From Hordeum vulgare subsp. vulgare (taxonomy: Eukaryota; Streptophyta; Magnoliopsida; Poales; Poaceae): a DNA stretch of 64,000 nucleotides. This document shows positions 12,172 through 25,485 of the stretch, piece after piece. The stretch is from positions 546,657,763 to 546,721,762 of the forward strand of contig NC_058524.1 of the NCBI RefSeq assembly GCF_904849725.1, in the 5' to 3' direction. The translations under genes were made by a program, and so were the position numbers. The notes beneath the pieces are model-generated. The model did not search any database. It was not told the origin of the DNA and worked only from the letters and a program-made list of their open reading frames with translations. Position 1 is the stretch's first letter. Every line of letters begins with the position of its first letter.

Positions 12172-13716
12172 TGCTGCTGGCTACGCCTATAGGGATTTCC
12201 TTGGCAAATATGCAAAGGATTCCCCCGCGGCCTTGGATCCTTGCGTTGGTGTTCCCTTGAAGAGGAAAGGGTGATGTAGCACAGCGGCGGTAAGTATTTC
12301 CCTCAGTTTGAGAACCAAGGTATCAATCCAGTAGGAGGATCGCGTCAAGTCACAAGTACCTGCACAAACACAAAGAGCTTGCACCCAAACGCTATGAAGG
12401 GGTTGTCAATCCCTTATAGATTGTTTGCAAAGTGAGAACTGAAAGAAAAAAGTAAACAAAGCAAAGTAAAAGTGAAAGCTGAGATGATAATTGTGAGTAG
12501 ACCCGGGGGCCGTAGTGTTCACTGGTGGCTTCTCTCATGAAAGCAAGTAGACGGTGGGTGAACGAATTACTGTCGAGCAATTGATAGAACCACGCAAAGT
12601 CATGACGTGATCTATGGCAATGATCATACATATAGGCATCACGTCCAAAACAAGTAGGCCGATACTTTCTGCATCTACTACTATTACTCCACACGTCGAC
12701 CGCTATCCAGCATGTATCTAGTGTATTGAGTTCATAAGAACAGAGTAACGCCTTAAGCAAGATGACATGATGTAGAAGGACAATATAAAATCTATGATGA
12801 GAGCCCATCTTGTTACCCTTGATGGCAACAACATGATGCATGCCTTGCTGCCCCTTCTGTCACTAGGAAAAGTCACCACACGGTATGAACCCAAAACCAA
12901 GCACTTCTCCCATTGCAAGAATCATAGATCTAGTTGGCCAAACAAAACCCAAGACTCGGAGAAACTTACAAGGATATCAAATCATGCATATAAAAAATCA
13001 GCAAAGACTCAAATATAATTCATAGATAATCTGATCACAAATCCACAATTCATCGAATCTCGACAAACACACCGCCAAAGAGGATTACATCGGATAGATC
13101 TCCATGAAGATCATGGAGAACTTTGTATTGAAGATCCAAGAGAGAGAAGAAGCGAGCTGGCTACTAACGACGGACCCATAGGTCTAAAGTGGACTACTCA
13201 CGAGTCATTGGAGAGGCAATGATGTTGATGTAGAAGCCCTCCAGCTCCAAAGTCCCCTCCGGCAGGGCACCAGGAAGGGTCTCCAGATGATATGTCGCGG
13301 AAACGGAAGCTTGCGGCGGCGGAAAAGTGGTTTCGTGGACGCCCTTATTTTTTCTAGGATTTTAGGGAATATATAGGCCAAAGAGCTAGGGCAGGGGAGC
13401 TCCAGGGGGGCCACAAGCCTGGTAGCCGCGGCTACAGGGCTTGTGGGCCCCCTGTGGGCCTCCTGCCTTGGCCCTCAAGCCCCCCGATCTTCTTCTGTTC
13501 TGGAAAAAATCATTTCGGGGATTTTATTCCGTTTGGACTCCCTTCCAAAATCAGATCTGAAAAGAGTCAAAAACACAGAAAAAACAGGAACTGGCACTTG
13601 GCACTGAATTAATAAGTTAGTCCCAAAAAAGATATAAAAGGTATATAAAACATCCAAAGTTGACAAGATAACAGCATGAAACCATCAAAAATTATAGATA
13701 CGTTTGAGACGTATCA
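12172..13716 (-). repeat. 3' LTR of the 6.9-kb element
   Basis: 1545 bp, TGCTGCTGGCTACGCC to ACGTATCA on the plus strand (sense orientation TGATACGTCTC... on the minus strand). It aligns by eye along its whole length with 17479-19036. The clearest difference is a short deletion near 13424 of a GC-rich fold-back present at 18731-18753. Confidence 0.9.
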
Positions 13717-16433
13717 AGCATCCCCAAGCTTAACTCTTGCTCGTCCTCGAGTAGGGAAGTGATAAAGAATGAATTTTTGATGCTTTCATGCTACCTAGCA
13801 TAGATGTCCTTTGTAACTCCTCTTATGTGACATGAATGTTCAGATCCGTTAGATTCAAAACAATAGTTTGCTATTGACGTGGAGACAATAATACTTCAAG
13901 CAAACTAGCAAGGTAATCATGAACTTTCAAAATAACAAGGCCAAAAGAAAGTTATCCCTACAAAATCATATAGTCTGGCTATGCTCTATCATCCTTGCAC
14001 AACGAATTTAAATCATGCACAACCTCGGTATTGACCAAGTAATTGTTTTCACACCTTTACTTTCTCAAACTTTTTCAACTCTCACGCAATACATGAGCGT
14101 GAGCCATGGTTTTAACACTATAAGTGGAATGGAGTGTGGTGGAGGTTGCAAGGCAAACAAGGAGAAGATGGTCACATTGACTAGGCATATCAATGGGCTA
14201 TGGAGATGCTCATCAATAGATATCAATGTGAATGAGTAGGGATTGCCATACAAATGATGCACTAGAGCTAGGAGTATGTGAAAGCTCTTAAAGAAAACTA
14301 GTGGGTGTGCATCCAACTTGCTTGCTCACGAAGGCCTAAGGCAATTTTGAGGAAGCCCGTCATTGGAATATACAAGCCAAGATATATAATGAAAATTTCC
14401 CACTAGCTATATGGTGGTGACAAAACGAGAGACTCTCAATCATGAAGATCATGGTGCTTACTATGAAGCACAAGTGTGGAAAGGAGATAGTAGCATTGTC
14501 CCTTCTCTCTTTTTCTCTCATTTTTTTGGTGGGCTCTTTGGCCTCTTTATTATTATTATTATTTTATTTTATTTTATTTTTGTGGGCATCTTTGGCCTCT
14601 TTTTGTAAATGGGCTTCGCTGGCCTCTTTTATTTCCTCACATGGGACAATGCTCCATCAATGATGATCATCACACTTACAACTCAAACTTAGAGCAATGA
14701 TGACTCTATATGAAATGCCTTCGGTAGTGTACCGTGACAATGATCTAGCATGGCATAGACATCAATGGAAACATCATGCTAGCTATCTTATGATCATGCA
14801 ATGGCAATGTAGAAGCTGTGGCACATGTCATGGTGGTAGTTGCATGGCAATATATCTTGGAATGGCTTGGAAAAAGCCATAGTAGGTAGGTATGGTGGCT
14901 GTTTTGAAGGAGGCTACATGGTGGGTTTATGCACCGGCGAAAGTTGCACGGCACTAAAGAGGATAGTGATGGTGGAAGGTGAAAGTGCATCTAAACCATG
15001 GACTCAACATTAGTCATGAAGAACTCAGATACTTGTTGCAAAAGTTTTAGTAGTAATCGAAACAAAGCATTCAACACATACTCCTAGGGGAAGGGTTGGT
15101 AGGTATAAACCATCGCGCGATCCCGGCCGCTACACAAAGGATGACAATCAATAAACTAATCATGCTCAGACTTCATCACATAGCGGTTCACCATACGTGC
15201 ATGCTACGGGAATCACTAACTTCATCACAAGTATTTCTAGATCCACAACACCTTACTAGTATAACTTCAATATTACCACAACCGGAACTCAAAACTAATG
15301 GAGATGAATCAAACTTCTCTAACTACTCAATGCACATGAAGGTGGAAGTGTTCATATCCCTTTGGATAATTACCCCTTTTGATACTACTTTCATAGAATA
15401 GATCAACTACCACGCCACGCACTGTCGTGCTCCAAAAGATAGAAGTGAAGCACATAGAGCAAAATCAACTAGCTCAAAAGATATAAGTGAAACACATATG
15501 AGCTGAATTGCCTAACCAAAGGATATAAGTGAAGCTCGACAAAATCACGGTGAGTGCATGTCTCTCTCTCTAGGTGTGCAGCAAGGAAGATTGTGACACA
15601 ACAAAGATAAAAGACTCCTACGATACAAGACGCTCCAAGGAAAACACATAACATGTGGTGAATAAGAATATAGCCCCAAGTAACGTTACCGGTGGATTGA
15701 AGAAGAATGAGGGGATGCCTTCCCGGGGCATCCTCAAGCTTAGGCTTTTTTGGCATCCTTGAATCAACTTGGGGTGCCTTGGGCATCCCCAAGCTTGAGC
15801 TCTTGCCACTCTTTATCTCTTTGTCCATAAGAACTTCACCCAAAACTTGAAAACTTCACAACACGAAACTTAAACAGAAACTCGTGATATCATTAGTATA
15901 AGAAAGCAAACCACCACTTCCTTAGGTACTGTAGAAAACTTAAATTCAACCTATGTTGATGTTGGGTTATTGTATTTTCAATCTTACATGGCAAATACCC
16001 CCCGATACTATCCATAGTTTCATCAAAATAAGCAACCAACTCAACAAAAACAGAATCTGTTAACACTAGACCAGTCTGTAGCAATCTGTATACTTCGTAT
16101 AATTCTGGTACTTCAAAAATTCTTAAAAATTACGACAGTCTAAAGAATTTGCGTAGCAATCAGAAGAAAAAAGAATCAACTCAAAATCTCTCACAGAAAA
16201 AAAATGAAAATTCTTTTCGTGAGAAGAAAGTTTGTGTCTTTTCCAGCATGATCAAACGATCATCCCCAAGACTAATCATAACGGTTTCACTTGGCACAAA
16301 CGCAAATGAAACACAAAAAACACAATCATAACAGAATTATGAAAGTGTGGAAAACACAAAACAAAAAGAAAATGATAGATTCGTTGGGTTGCCTCCCAGC
16401 AAGCGCTATTGTTTAACGCCCTTAGCAAGGCAT
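13717..16433 (-). other. Shared 3' non-coding module, copy 1
   Basis: No usable ORF. It opens (minus sense) with the word pair TTAAACAATAGCGCTTGC and GGGAGGCAACCCA at about 16383-16433 and ends in the purine tract next to the LTR. Corresponding stretches with the same order of landmarks lie at 37536-40320 and 44825-47542. Landmarks include a CTCTCTTTTTCTC pyrimidine run (14504-14520) and a fold-back of purine-tract-like words (15712-15800). Confidence 0.8.
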
Positions 16434-16661
16434 TCAATGATGCTCACACAAAAGACAAGAATTGAAGCACAACGAGAGCATCCTAAAGCATGTGAAAATC
16501 ACATCTAAGTCTAACATACTTCCTATGCATAGGAATTTTATAGGAAAGCAAGTTATCAAGAGCAATAACTACCATATGCAAGGAAGAAGAAAGAGACAAG
16601 AGCAATCTCAACATCACGAGAGGTGATTTAGTGATATGGAAGTTTCTACCACAATATTTTC

Positions 16662-17184
16662 CTATTCATTACATGTGGGATCATATTCAAATTCAACAAT
16701 ATAGCTATCACATAGGATAGTCTTTTCATGATCCACATGCATGCAAAGTTGACGCTCTTCAAAAATAGTGGGATTATCATCAACTAAAGTCATGACGTCT
16801 CCAAACCCACTTTCAATAATATTGCAAACATCATATTCATCATGAGGCTTAAACAAATTTTGAAGATCATAAGAAAGATCATCACCCCAATCATGATTAT
16901 TGCAACAAGTAATGGACATAGCAAAACTAGCATCCCCAAGCTTAGGGTTTTGCATATTTTTAGCATGATTGTCACTAATATAATTTATAGTGAAACCATT
17001 GCAATCATGCTTTTCATCCAAGGAGCCCTCGTGAATCACTTCATAAATTTCTTCATCACGATTTTCAGATTCACGCATCTCAAGCAAAAAATCAATAAAA
17101 ATAGTCAAGTGCACTCAACTCACTAGCAATTGGATCAACATAATTGGATCTCTTAAAGAGATTAGCAAGTGGATGAGGATCCAT
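16662..17184 (-). pseudogene. Accessory ORF of unknown function in a non-autonomous Gypsy element, broken
   Basis: The minus-strand frame appears to begin at the ATG at 17184 (MDPHPLANLFKRSNYVDP). It meets a stop near 17100 and continues in a second frame (17114-16662) that is acidic and rich in Cys, His, Asp and Asn (for example CNNHDWGDDLSYDLQNLF), ending with SYIVEFEYDPT. I recognise no domain. A clearly related but separately broken frame lies at 29040-30254 in another element, with matching words HDWGDD and IVEF. Position between the primer site and the 3' module makes it the only coding candidate in this element. Whether the product is expressed, or is a gag-like structural protein, cannot be told from sequence. 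Confidence 0.6.
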
Positions 17185-17450
17185 ATCACTAGATTTTCAG
17201 CAAGCGAAGATGCAAGCATATTGAAGGCACATGGCACACAAGCGAACAGAAAGCAAGCGAGAAAAAGGGCGAACGAAAAGGGCGAACGAAAAGGCGAACG
17301 AAAAAGGCAAATGAAAACGGCAAAGGAGAAAGGCAAATGAAAACGGCAAATGTGAAGTGGGGGAGAGGAAAAAGAGAGGCAACTGGCAAAAAAGGTAAAT
17401 GCGAGAGATGAGTTTGTGGCAATTACTTGGATAGATCTTGACTTGATCTC

Positions 17451-17468
17451 TCCCTCGCAACGGCGCCT
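17451..17468 (-). other. Primer binding site, tRNA-Asp type
   Basis: The minus strand reads AGGCGCCGTTGCGAGGGA, a slightly mutated form of the plant tRNA-Asp primer site TGGCGCCGTTGCCGGGGA, 10 bases inside the LTR end. Confidence 0.8.
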
Positions 17469-17478
17469 GAAATCCTTC

Positions 17479-19036
17479 TGCTGCTGGCTACGCCTATAGG
17501 GATTTCCTTGGCAAATATGCAAAGGATTCCCCCGCGGCCTTGGAGCCTTGCGTTGGTGTTCCCTTGAAGAGGAAAGGGTGATGTAGCATAGTGGCGGTAA
17601 GTATTTCCCTCAGTTTGAGAACCAAGGTATCAATCCAGTAGGAGGATGGCGTCAAGTCACAAGTACCTGCACAAACACAAAGAGCTTGCACCCAACGCTA
17701 TGAAGGGGTTGTCAATCCCTTATAGATTGTTTGCAAAGTGAGAACTGAAAGCAAAAAGTAAACAAAGCAAAGTAAAAGTGAAAGCTGAGATGATAATTGT
17801 GAGTAGACCCGGGGGCCGTAGTATTCACTAGTGGCTTCTCTCATGAAAGCAAGTAGACGGTGGGTGAACGAATTACTGTCGAGCAATTGATAGAACCGCG
17901 CAAAGTCATGACGTTATCTATGGCAATGATCATACATATAGGCATCACGTCCAAAACAAGTAGACCAATACTTTCTCCATCTACTACTATTACTCCACAC
18001 GTCGACCGCTATCCAGCATGCATCTAGTGTATTGAGTTCATAAGAACAGAGTAACGCCTTAAGCAAGATGACATGATGTAGATGGACAATATAAAATCTA
18101 TGATGAGAGCCCATCTTGTTACCCTTGATGGCAACAACACGATGCGTGCCTTGTGCCCCTTCTGTCAGTGGGAAAGGTCACCGCGCGGTATGAACCCAAA
18201 ACCAAGCACTTCTCCCATTGCAAGAATCATAGATCTAGTTGGCCAAACAAAACCCAAGACTCGGAGAGACTTACAAGGATATCAAATCATGCATATAAGA
18301 AAGCAGCAAAGACTCAAATATAATTCATAGATAATCTGATCACAAATCCACAATTCATCGGATCTCGACAAACACACCGCCAAAGAGGATTACATCGGAT
18401 AGATCTCCATGAAGATCATGGAGAACTTTGTATTGAAGATCCAAGAGAGAGAAGAAGCCATCTAGATACTAACTACGGACCCGTAGGTCTGAAGTGGACT
18501 ACTCACGAGTCATTAGAGAGGCAATGATGTTGATGTAGAAGCCCTCCAGCTCCAAAGTCCCCTCCGGCAGGGCATCGGGAAGGGTCTCCAGATGAGATCT
18601 CGCGGAAACAGAAGCTTACAGCGGCGGAAAAGTGGTTTCGTGGACGCCCTTATTTTTTCTAGGATTTTAGGGAATATATAGGCCAAAGAGCTAGGGCAGG
18701 GGAGCTCTAGGGGGCCACAAGCCTGGTAGCCGCCGGCCCCCTTGGTGGCGGCTACACGGCTTGTGGGCCCCCTGTGGGCCTCCTGCCTTGGCCCTCAAGC
18801 CCCCCGATCTTCTTCTATTCTGGAAAAATTCATTTCGGGGATTTTATTCCGTTTGGACTCCGTTCCAAAATCAGATCTGAAAAGAGTCAAAAACACAGAA
18901 AAAATAGGAACTGGCACTTGGCACTGAATTAATAAGTTAGTCCCAAAAAAGATATAAAAGGTATATAAAACATCCAAAGTTGACAAGATAACAGCATGAA
19001 ACCATCAAAAATTATAGATACGTTTGAGACGTATCA
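17479..19036 (-). repeat. 5' LTR of the 6.9-kb element
   Basis: 1558 bp, same ends as the partner LTR at 12172-13716; followed by CCTAG (19037-19041). The few differences from its partner suggest a fairly recent insertion compared with the host element. Confidence 0.9.
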
Positions 19037-19289
19037 CCTAGCATGTACAGACATGGCCTCGGAACACAGGAAACGAAAGGTCGAGCATGAGTCATATAGT
19101 GGATATGATCAACATGGAGATGTTCACCATTGAAGCTAAACTCAACTCGGGTGATGATCGGACTTGAGTTAGTGAATTTGGATCATGTACCACTCGGATA
19201 ACCAGAGGGATGTCAAGTTCTTAAGCAATATGATTAATTGAACTCATTATCATGAAGATAGTAAAAATGTATTTGCGAAATTATGTTGT

Positions 19290-20110
19290 ACCTTGCGTTG
19301 TAGCTCTACTATTTTTGATATGTTCCTAGAGAAAACTTAGTTCAAAGATGATAGTAGCAATTATGCGGTCTGGGTTCGTAAACTGAGGATTGTCCTCATT
19401 GCTGCACAGAAGGCTTATGTTCTTAATGCACCACTCGGTGCGCTACCCCCCGAGCGTCGTCTCTGGATGTTGCGAACATCTGACATACACATTTTTTATG
19501 ACTACGTGATAGTTCAGTGTGCAATGCTTGACGGCTTAGAATTGAGGCGCCGAAGTCGTTTTGAACGTCACAGAACATATGAGATGTTCCAAGAGCTGAA
19601 ATTGGGATTTCAGGCTCATGCCCGCGTTGAGAGGTATGAGACCTCTGACAAGATTCTTGGCCTGCGAAGTAAGGGAGAAAAGCTCAATCGTTGAGCATGT
19701 GCTCAGATTGTCTGGGTACTACAACTGCTTGAATCGAGTGGGAGTTAATCTTCTAGATAAGATAGTGATCGACATAGTTCTCCAAAGTCATTTCCACCAA
19801 GCTACTGAGCTTCGTGATGAACTATAACATGTCAGGGATACAGATGATGATCCCTAAGTTATTCGAGATGTTTGACACCGCGAAAGCAGAAATCAAGTAG
19901 GAGCATCAATTGTTGATGGTTTGTAAAACGACTAGATCCGAGAAGGGCAAGGGCAAGAAGGGATACTTCATGAATGGAAACCCAGTTGCTGCTCTAGTAA
20001 AGAAACCCAAGGTTGAAACCAAACCCGAGACTAAGTGCTTCTAATATGAGGGGTAGAGTCACTGAAGCAGCACTACCCTTGATACTTGGTAAATGAGAAG
20101 GTTTGTAAAG
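19290..20110 (+). pseudogene. BARE-1/Angela-like gag remnant
   Basis: Frame pieces at 19467-19694 and 19618-19827 carry Copia gag segments such as RFERHRTYEMFQELKLGFQAH. The region ends with a degenerate knuckle: the codons after KPKVETKPETKCF contain three stops where the CCHC residues should lie (around 20036-20090). The original start is not preserved. Many frameshifts make this a fossil of the capsid gene. Confidence 0.75.
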
Positions 20111-23100
20111 TCGACAAAAGTGTATTGGATATACATGATATCGATGTGTAATTTACTAGTACTCCTAGTAGCACCGGGGTATTGGATACCAGTTTGGTTT
20201 CTAAGTGTTGGTAACTCGAAATAAAAGCTACCCAATAAACAGAGGCTAGCTAAAGGCGAGGTGACGATGTGTGTTGGAAGTGTTTCCAAGGTTGATGTGA
20301 TCACCATGGCACGTTCCCTCTACTTTCTAGATTAGTGTTGAACATAAATGTTGTTTGGTGTTTGCGTTGATCATGAACATGATTGGATTGTGTTTATTGC
20401 AATACAGTTATTCATTTAAAGAGAATAATGGTTATTCTGTTTACTTGAATAATACCTTCAATGGTCATGCACCTAACATGAATGGTTTATTGAATCTTGA
20501 TCTAGTGATACACATGCTCATAATGTTGATGCCAAAAGATACAAAGTAGTAATGATAGTACCACTTACTTGTGCCACTGCCGCTTGAGTCATATTGGTGT
20601 AAAACGCACTAAGAAGCTCCATACTGATGGATCTTTGGACTCACTCGTTTTTTGAATCATTTGAGACATGCGAACCATGCATATTGGTGTAAATGCATGA
20701 AGAAACTCCATGCATATGGATCGTTTGGACTCACTTGATTTTGAATCACTTGAGACATGCAAATCATGCCACATGGGCAAGATGACTGAAGGCCTCGTTT
20801 TCCAGTGAGATGGAACAAGAAAGTAACTTATTGGAAGTAACACATTTTGATGTATGCAGTCCAATGAGTGTTGAGGCATGCAGTGGATATCGTTATGTTC
20901 TTACTTCACAGATGATTTGAGTAGATACTAGTATATTTACTTGATGAAACACAAGTCTGAATTATTGAAAGGTTCAAGTAAGTTCAGAGTGAAGTTGAAG
21001 ATCGTCATGACAAGAGGATGAAATGTCTATGATATGATCGTAGAGATGAATATCTGAAGTTGCGAGTTTGGTACACATTTAAGACAATGTGGAAAATGTT
21101 TCACAACTGATGCCACCTGTGACACCATAGTGTGAAGGTGTGTCTGAATTTCATAGGCGCTCCCTATTGGATATGGTGCATACTATGATGTCTCTTATCG
21201 AATTACCACTATCTTTTTGGGTTAGGCATTAGAGACAATCGCATTCACTTTAAATAGGGCACCACGTAATTCCGTTGAGATGACACCATATGAACTATGG
21301 TTTGGAGAAGCCTAAGCTGTTGTTTTTTAAAAGTTTGGAGCTGCGACACTTATGTGAAAAACTTTTAGCCTGATAAGCTCGAACCCAAAGCGGATAAATG
21401 CATCTTCATAGGACACCCAAAACAGTTGGGTATACCTCCTATCTCAGATCCGGAAGCAAAGCGTTTGTTTCAAGAAACGGGTCCTTTCCCGAGAAAAGGT
21501 TTATCTCAAAATAATTGATTGGGAGGACGGTGGAAACTTGATGAGGTTATTGAACCGTCACTTCAGCCAATGAGTACCACGGCGCAGGAATATGTTCATG
21601 AGGCGCCTACACTAGTTTAAGTGGAAAATTGATGATGGTGATCATGAAGCTTCGGATCAAGTTACTACCAAACCTCGTAGGTCGACAAGGAAACGTACTG
21701 CTCCAGAGTACTACGGTAATCCTGTCTTGGAGGTCATGTTGCTGGTGAGCAATGAACCTACAATCTATTGAGAAGCGATGGTGGGCTCGGATTCCGACGA
21801 ATGGCCGAAGGCCATGAAATCCGAGATAGGATTCATGTATGAAAACAAAGTGTATACTTTGGAAGAACTACTTGATGGTCATAAATGATGTTAGGTACAT
21901 ATGGATTTTTAAAAGGAAGACAAACGATGATGGTAAATGTCACCATTAAGAAATCTCGACTTGTCGCAAAGTTCTTTCCAACAAGTTCAAAGAGTTGACT
22001 ATGATGAGACTTCCTCGCTCATAGTGATGCTAAAAGTATGTTGGAATTATGTTAGTAGTTGTTGCATTATTTATGAAATCTCGCACATAGGATGTCAAAA
22101 CATTATTTCTCGGCGGTTTCCTTGAGGAAAGGTTGTACGTGATACAACCAGAAGTTTTTGTCGATCCTAAGGATGCTAACAAGTATGCAAGATCCAGCAA
22201 TACTTCTAAGGACTGGAGTAAGCATCTCGGAGTTGGAATATGCACTTTGATGAGATGATCAAAGCTTTTGGGTTTATACAAAGTTTATGAGAAACTTGTA
22301 TTTCCAAGGAAGTTAATGGGAGCACTATAGAATTTCTAATGAGTATATGTGGTTGACATATTGTTGATCAGAAATAATGTAGAATTTCTGGAAAGCATAA
22401 AGGGTTGTTTGAAAGGAGTTTTTCAAATGAAAACCTGGATTTAGCTACTTGAGCATTGAGCATCAAGATCTAAAGAGATAGATCAAAACGCTTAATAGAA
22501 CTTTCAAATCAATACATACCGTGACAAGATTTCGAAGGAGTTCAAAATAGATAAGCCAAAGAAAGAGTTTTTGGTTGTGTTATAAGGTGTGAGTATTGAT
22601 AAAGACCCAAAACCCGACCACGCCAGAAGAAAGGACGAAGGTCATCCCCTATGCATTAGCCGTAGGCTCTATAGTATGTTATGATGTGTACCGCACGTGA
22701 TGTGTGCCTTGCCATGAATCTGTCAAGGGGTACAAAAGTGATCCAGGAATGGATTACTGGACAGTGGTCAGAATTATCCTTAGTAACTAGTGTACTAAGG
22801 AATTTTTTCTTGATTATGGAGGTGATAAAAGAGTTTATCGTAAATGGTTACGTCGATGCAAGCTTTGCCACTAATCCGGATAACTCTGGGTAGTAAACCG
22901 GATTCGTATAGTGGAGCAGTCATTTGGAATAGCTCCAAATGGCGTGTGGTAGCAGCGTCTACAGGACAACAAAGAGATTTGTAAAGCACACATGAATCTA
23001 TAAAGATTCAGACCCGTTGACTAAAACCTCTCTCACAAGCAAGATATGATCAAACCCCATGGGTGTTACATTCATTACAATCACATAGTGATGTGAACTA

Positions 23101-23129
23101 GATTATCGACTCTAGTGCAAGTGGGAGAC
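20111..23129 (+). pseudogene. BARE-1/Angela-like pol remnant (protease, integrase, RT, RNase H)
   Basis: The domains occur in Copia order but are shattered. They are a protease-site relic near 20180 (VLDTS), a duplicated GAG_pre-integrase segment (20591-20769), an integrase relic near 20890-20960 (RYVLTSQMI/SRY words of the FTDDLSRY type), a reverse transcriptase start near 21789-21930 (SDEWPKAMKSEIGF-like), and RNase H near 22650-22900 (PYALAVGSIV and NGYVDASFATNPDNSG). Stops interrupt every domain. The Copia order, integrase before reverse transcriptase, supports the family call made from the LTR. Confidence 0.75.
20591..20769 (+). repeat. 90-bp tandem duplication inside pol remnant
   Basis: Two adjacent units (20591-20680 and 20681-20769) both begin ATATTGGTGTAAA and contain TTTGGACTCACT and TTTGAATCA, diverged at several bases. 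They repeat the pre-integrase zinc-binding segment, which is single in typical Copia pol. Confidence 0.75.
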
Positions 23130-23671
23130 TGTTGGAAATATGCCCTAGAGGCAATAATAAATTGGTTATTATTACATTTCCTTGTTCATGATAATCGTTT
23201 ATTATCCATGCTAGAATTGTATTGATTGGAAACTCAAATACATGCGTGGATACTTAGACAACACATAGTCCCTAGTGAGCCTCTAGTTGACTAGCTCGTT
23301 GATAAAAAATGGTCAAGGTTTCCTAGCCATAGAAAACTATTGTACCTTGATAACGGGATGACATCATTAGTAGAATGATGTGATGGACAAGACCCAAACT
23401 ATGAACGTAGCATATGATCGTGTGAGTTTATTGCTACTGTTTTTTGCATGTCAATGTATCTGTTTCTATGACCATGAGATCATGAAACTCCCCAACATCG
23501 GAGGAATACCTTGTGTGTATCAAACATCGCAACATAACTAGGTGACTATAAAGGTACTCTACACGTGTCTCCGAAGGTGTCTGTTGGGTTGCCGTGAATC
23601 GAGACTCGGATTTGTCACCCTGTATGACGGAGAGGTATCTCGGGGCCCACTCGGTAATACAACATCATAAT
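23130..23671 (+). repeat. 3' LTR of the BARE-1/Angela-like element, truncated
   Basis: It starts TGTTGGAAATATGCCC directly after the purine tract and matches the first 540 bp of the 5' LTR. After the solo LTR it resumes for the duplicated ATAAT plus AAGCCTTGCT (25486-25500) and then ends abruptly in unrelated sequence. Confidence 0.85.
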
Positions 23672-25485
23672 TGTTGGAAATATGCCCTAGAGGCAATAAT
23701 AAATTGGATATTATTATATTTCCTTGTTCATGATAATCGTTTATTATCCATGTTAGAATTGTATTGATTGGAAACTCAAATACATGTGTGCATACATAGA
23801 CAACACATTGTCCCTAGTGAGCGTCTAGTTGACTAGCTCGTTGATCAAAGATGGTCAAGGTTTCCTGGCCATAGACAAGTGTTGTCACTTGATGACGGGA
23901 TCACATCATTAGGAGAATGATGTGATGGACAAGACCCAAACTATGAACGTAGCATATGATCGTGTGAGTTTATTGCTACTGTTTTCTGCATGTCAATGTA
24001 TGTGTTCCTATGACCATGGGATCATGCAACTCCCGGACACCGAGGAATACCTTGTGTGTTATCAAGCATCTCAACGTAACTGGGTGACTATAAAGGTGCT
24101 CTACGGGTATCTCCAAAGGTTTCTGTTGGGTTGGCGTGAATTGAGACTGGGATTTGTCACTCCTTATGACGGGGAGGTATCTCGGGGCCCACTCGGTAAT
24201 ACAACATCACAATATGCCTTCCAAGCAATGTGACTAAGGAGTTAGCCATGAGATCTGTATTATGGAACAAGTAAGGAGACTTGCCGATAACGATATTGAA
24301 CTAGGTATAGAGATACCGACGATCGAATCTCGGGAAAGTAACATACCGAAGGACAAAGGGAACACCATAAGGGATTAACTGGATCCTTGACATAGAGGTT
24401 CAACCGATAAAGATCTTCGTAGAATATGTAGGATACAATATGGGCATCTAGGTCCTGCTATTGGTTATTGACCGTAACGATGTCTCGGTCATGTCTGCAT
24501 AGTTCTCGAACCCGCAGGGTCTGCACACTTAAGGTTCAGTGATGTTTCAGTATAGTTGAGTTATAGGTGTTGATAACCGAAAGTTGTTCGGAGTCCCGGA
24601 TGAGATCCTGGACACCACGAGGAGCTTCGGAATGGTCCGAAGGTAAAGATTGATATATAGGAAGTCCTGTTTTGGTCATCGGAAAAGTTTTGGGCTCATC
24701 GATAGTGTACTGGGAATGTCGGGAGGGTACCGGGGACCATCGGGAGGGGTGTCACGCCCCTAGGGGCTTTATGGGATGTGGGATGATACAAACCAGCCCC
24801 TAGTGGGCTGACATAAGCTCCCACTAAGGACCATGGGTTTTGAGAGGCAAAAAACCCAAAGGTGGAAAGGGTTTCCAAGTGGAAATGAGGAATCCTACTC
24901 CTAGTAGGATTGGAGTAGGACTCCTCCACCTCCAATTTCGGCCAAACCTCGTGGGTTTGAGGCTGCCTCCTCCCCTCCCTCCCTCATATATATACTAGAG
25001 GTATTGAGGGTTTTTGAGACACGGAAAAACAGCCACGTGCTGCCCTCTCTCTCTAGATTTGTTTCTCCTCTAGTCTAGTTTCAGCGGTGCTTAGGTGAAG
25101 CCCTTCTGGAATAGCTCCACCACCACCACCACCATGATGCCGTGTTGGAGAACGCATCTACCTCTTCGTCCCTCTTGCTGTATCAAGAAGGTGGGGATCG
25201 TCATCGAGCTGTACGTGTGCTGAACGCAGAGGTGTTGTCCGTTCGGCACTAGATCGGGATGGATCGTGATGGGATCACGGGACGGATCGTGATGAGATCG
25301 CGGGACAGGCCGCGATTTGGATTGCAAAGATGTTCCACTACATCAACCGCGTTATATAAGCTTCCGCTTAGTGATCTACAAGGGTATGTAGATTCACTCT
25401 CCCCTCTCGTAGACGATCATCACCATGGATAGATATTGTGTGTGCGTAGAAAAAATTGTTGTTTCCCATGCGACGTTCCCCAACA
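23672..25485 (+). repeat. Solo LTR of BARE-1/Angela type, target duplication ATAAT
   Basis: 1814 bp, TGTTGGAAATATGCCC to CGTTCCCCAACA, with no internal region attached. It is flanked by ATAAT on both sides (23667-23671 and 25486-25490), and the host LTR sequence continues across it. This is the product of an insertion into a related LTR followed by LTR-LTR recombination. Confidence 0.9.

Larger units (their letters stand above)
12172..19036 (-). mobile_element. Complete non-autonomous Gypsy-type element, target duplication CCTAG
   Basis: The element has two LTRs (12172-13716 and 17479-19036), minus orientation, a tRNA-Asp-type primer site (17451-17468) inside the right LTR and a purine tract AAGCTTGGGGATGCT (complement of 13717-13731) beside the left LTR. 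Perfect 5-bp duplications CCTAG flank it (12167-12171, 19037-19041). The 3.8-kb interior has no protease, reverse transcriptase or integrase. It holds one broken ORF (16662-17184) and a long 3' non-coding module (13717 to about 16433) shared with two other elements in the window. It must have been mobilised in trans. Confidence 0.9.

Noticed and set aside
12392..12841. 149-aa minus-strand frame and similar 60-130-aa frames in the LTRs
   Set aside because: They lie wholly inside LTRs and recur in every related LTR with shifted frames; chance open frames, not genes.
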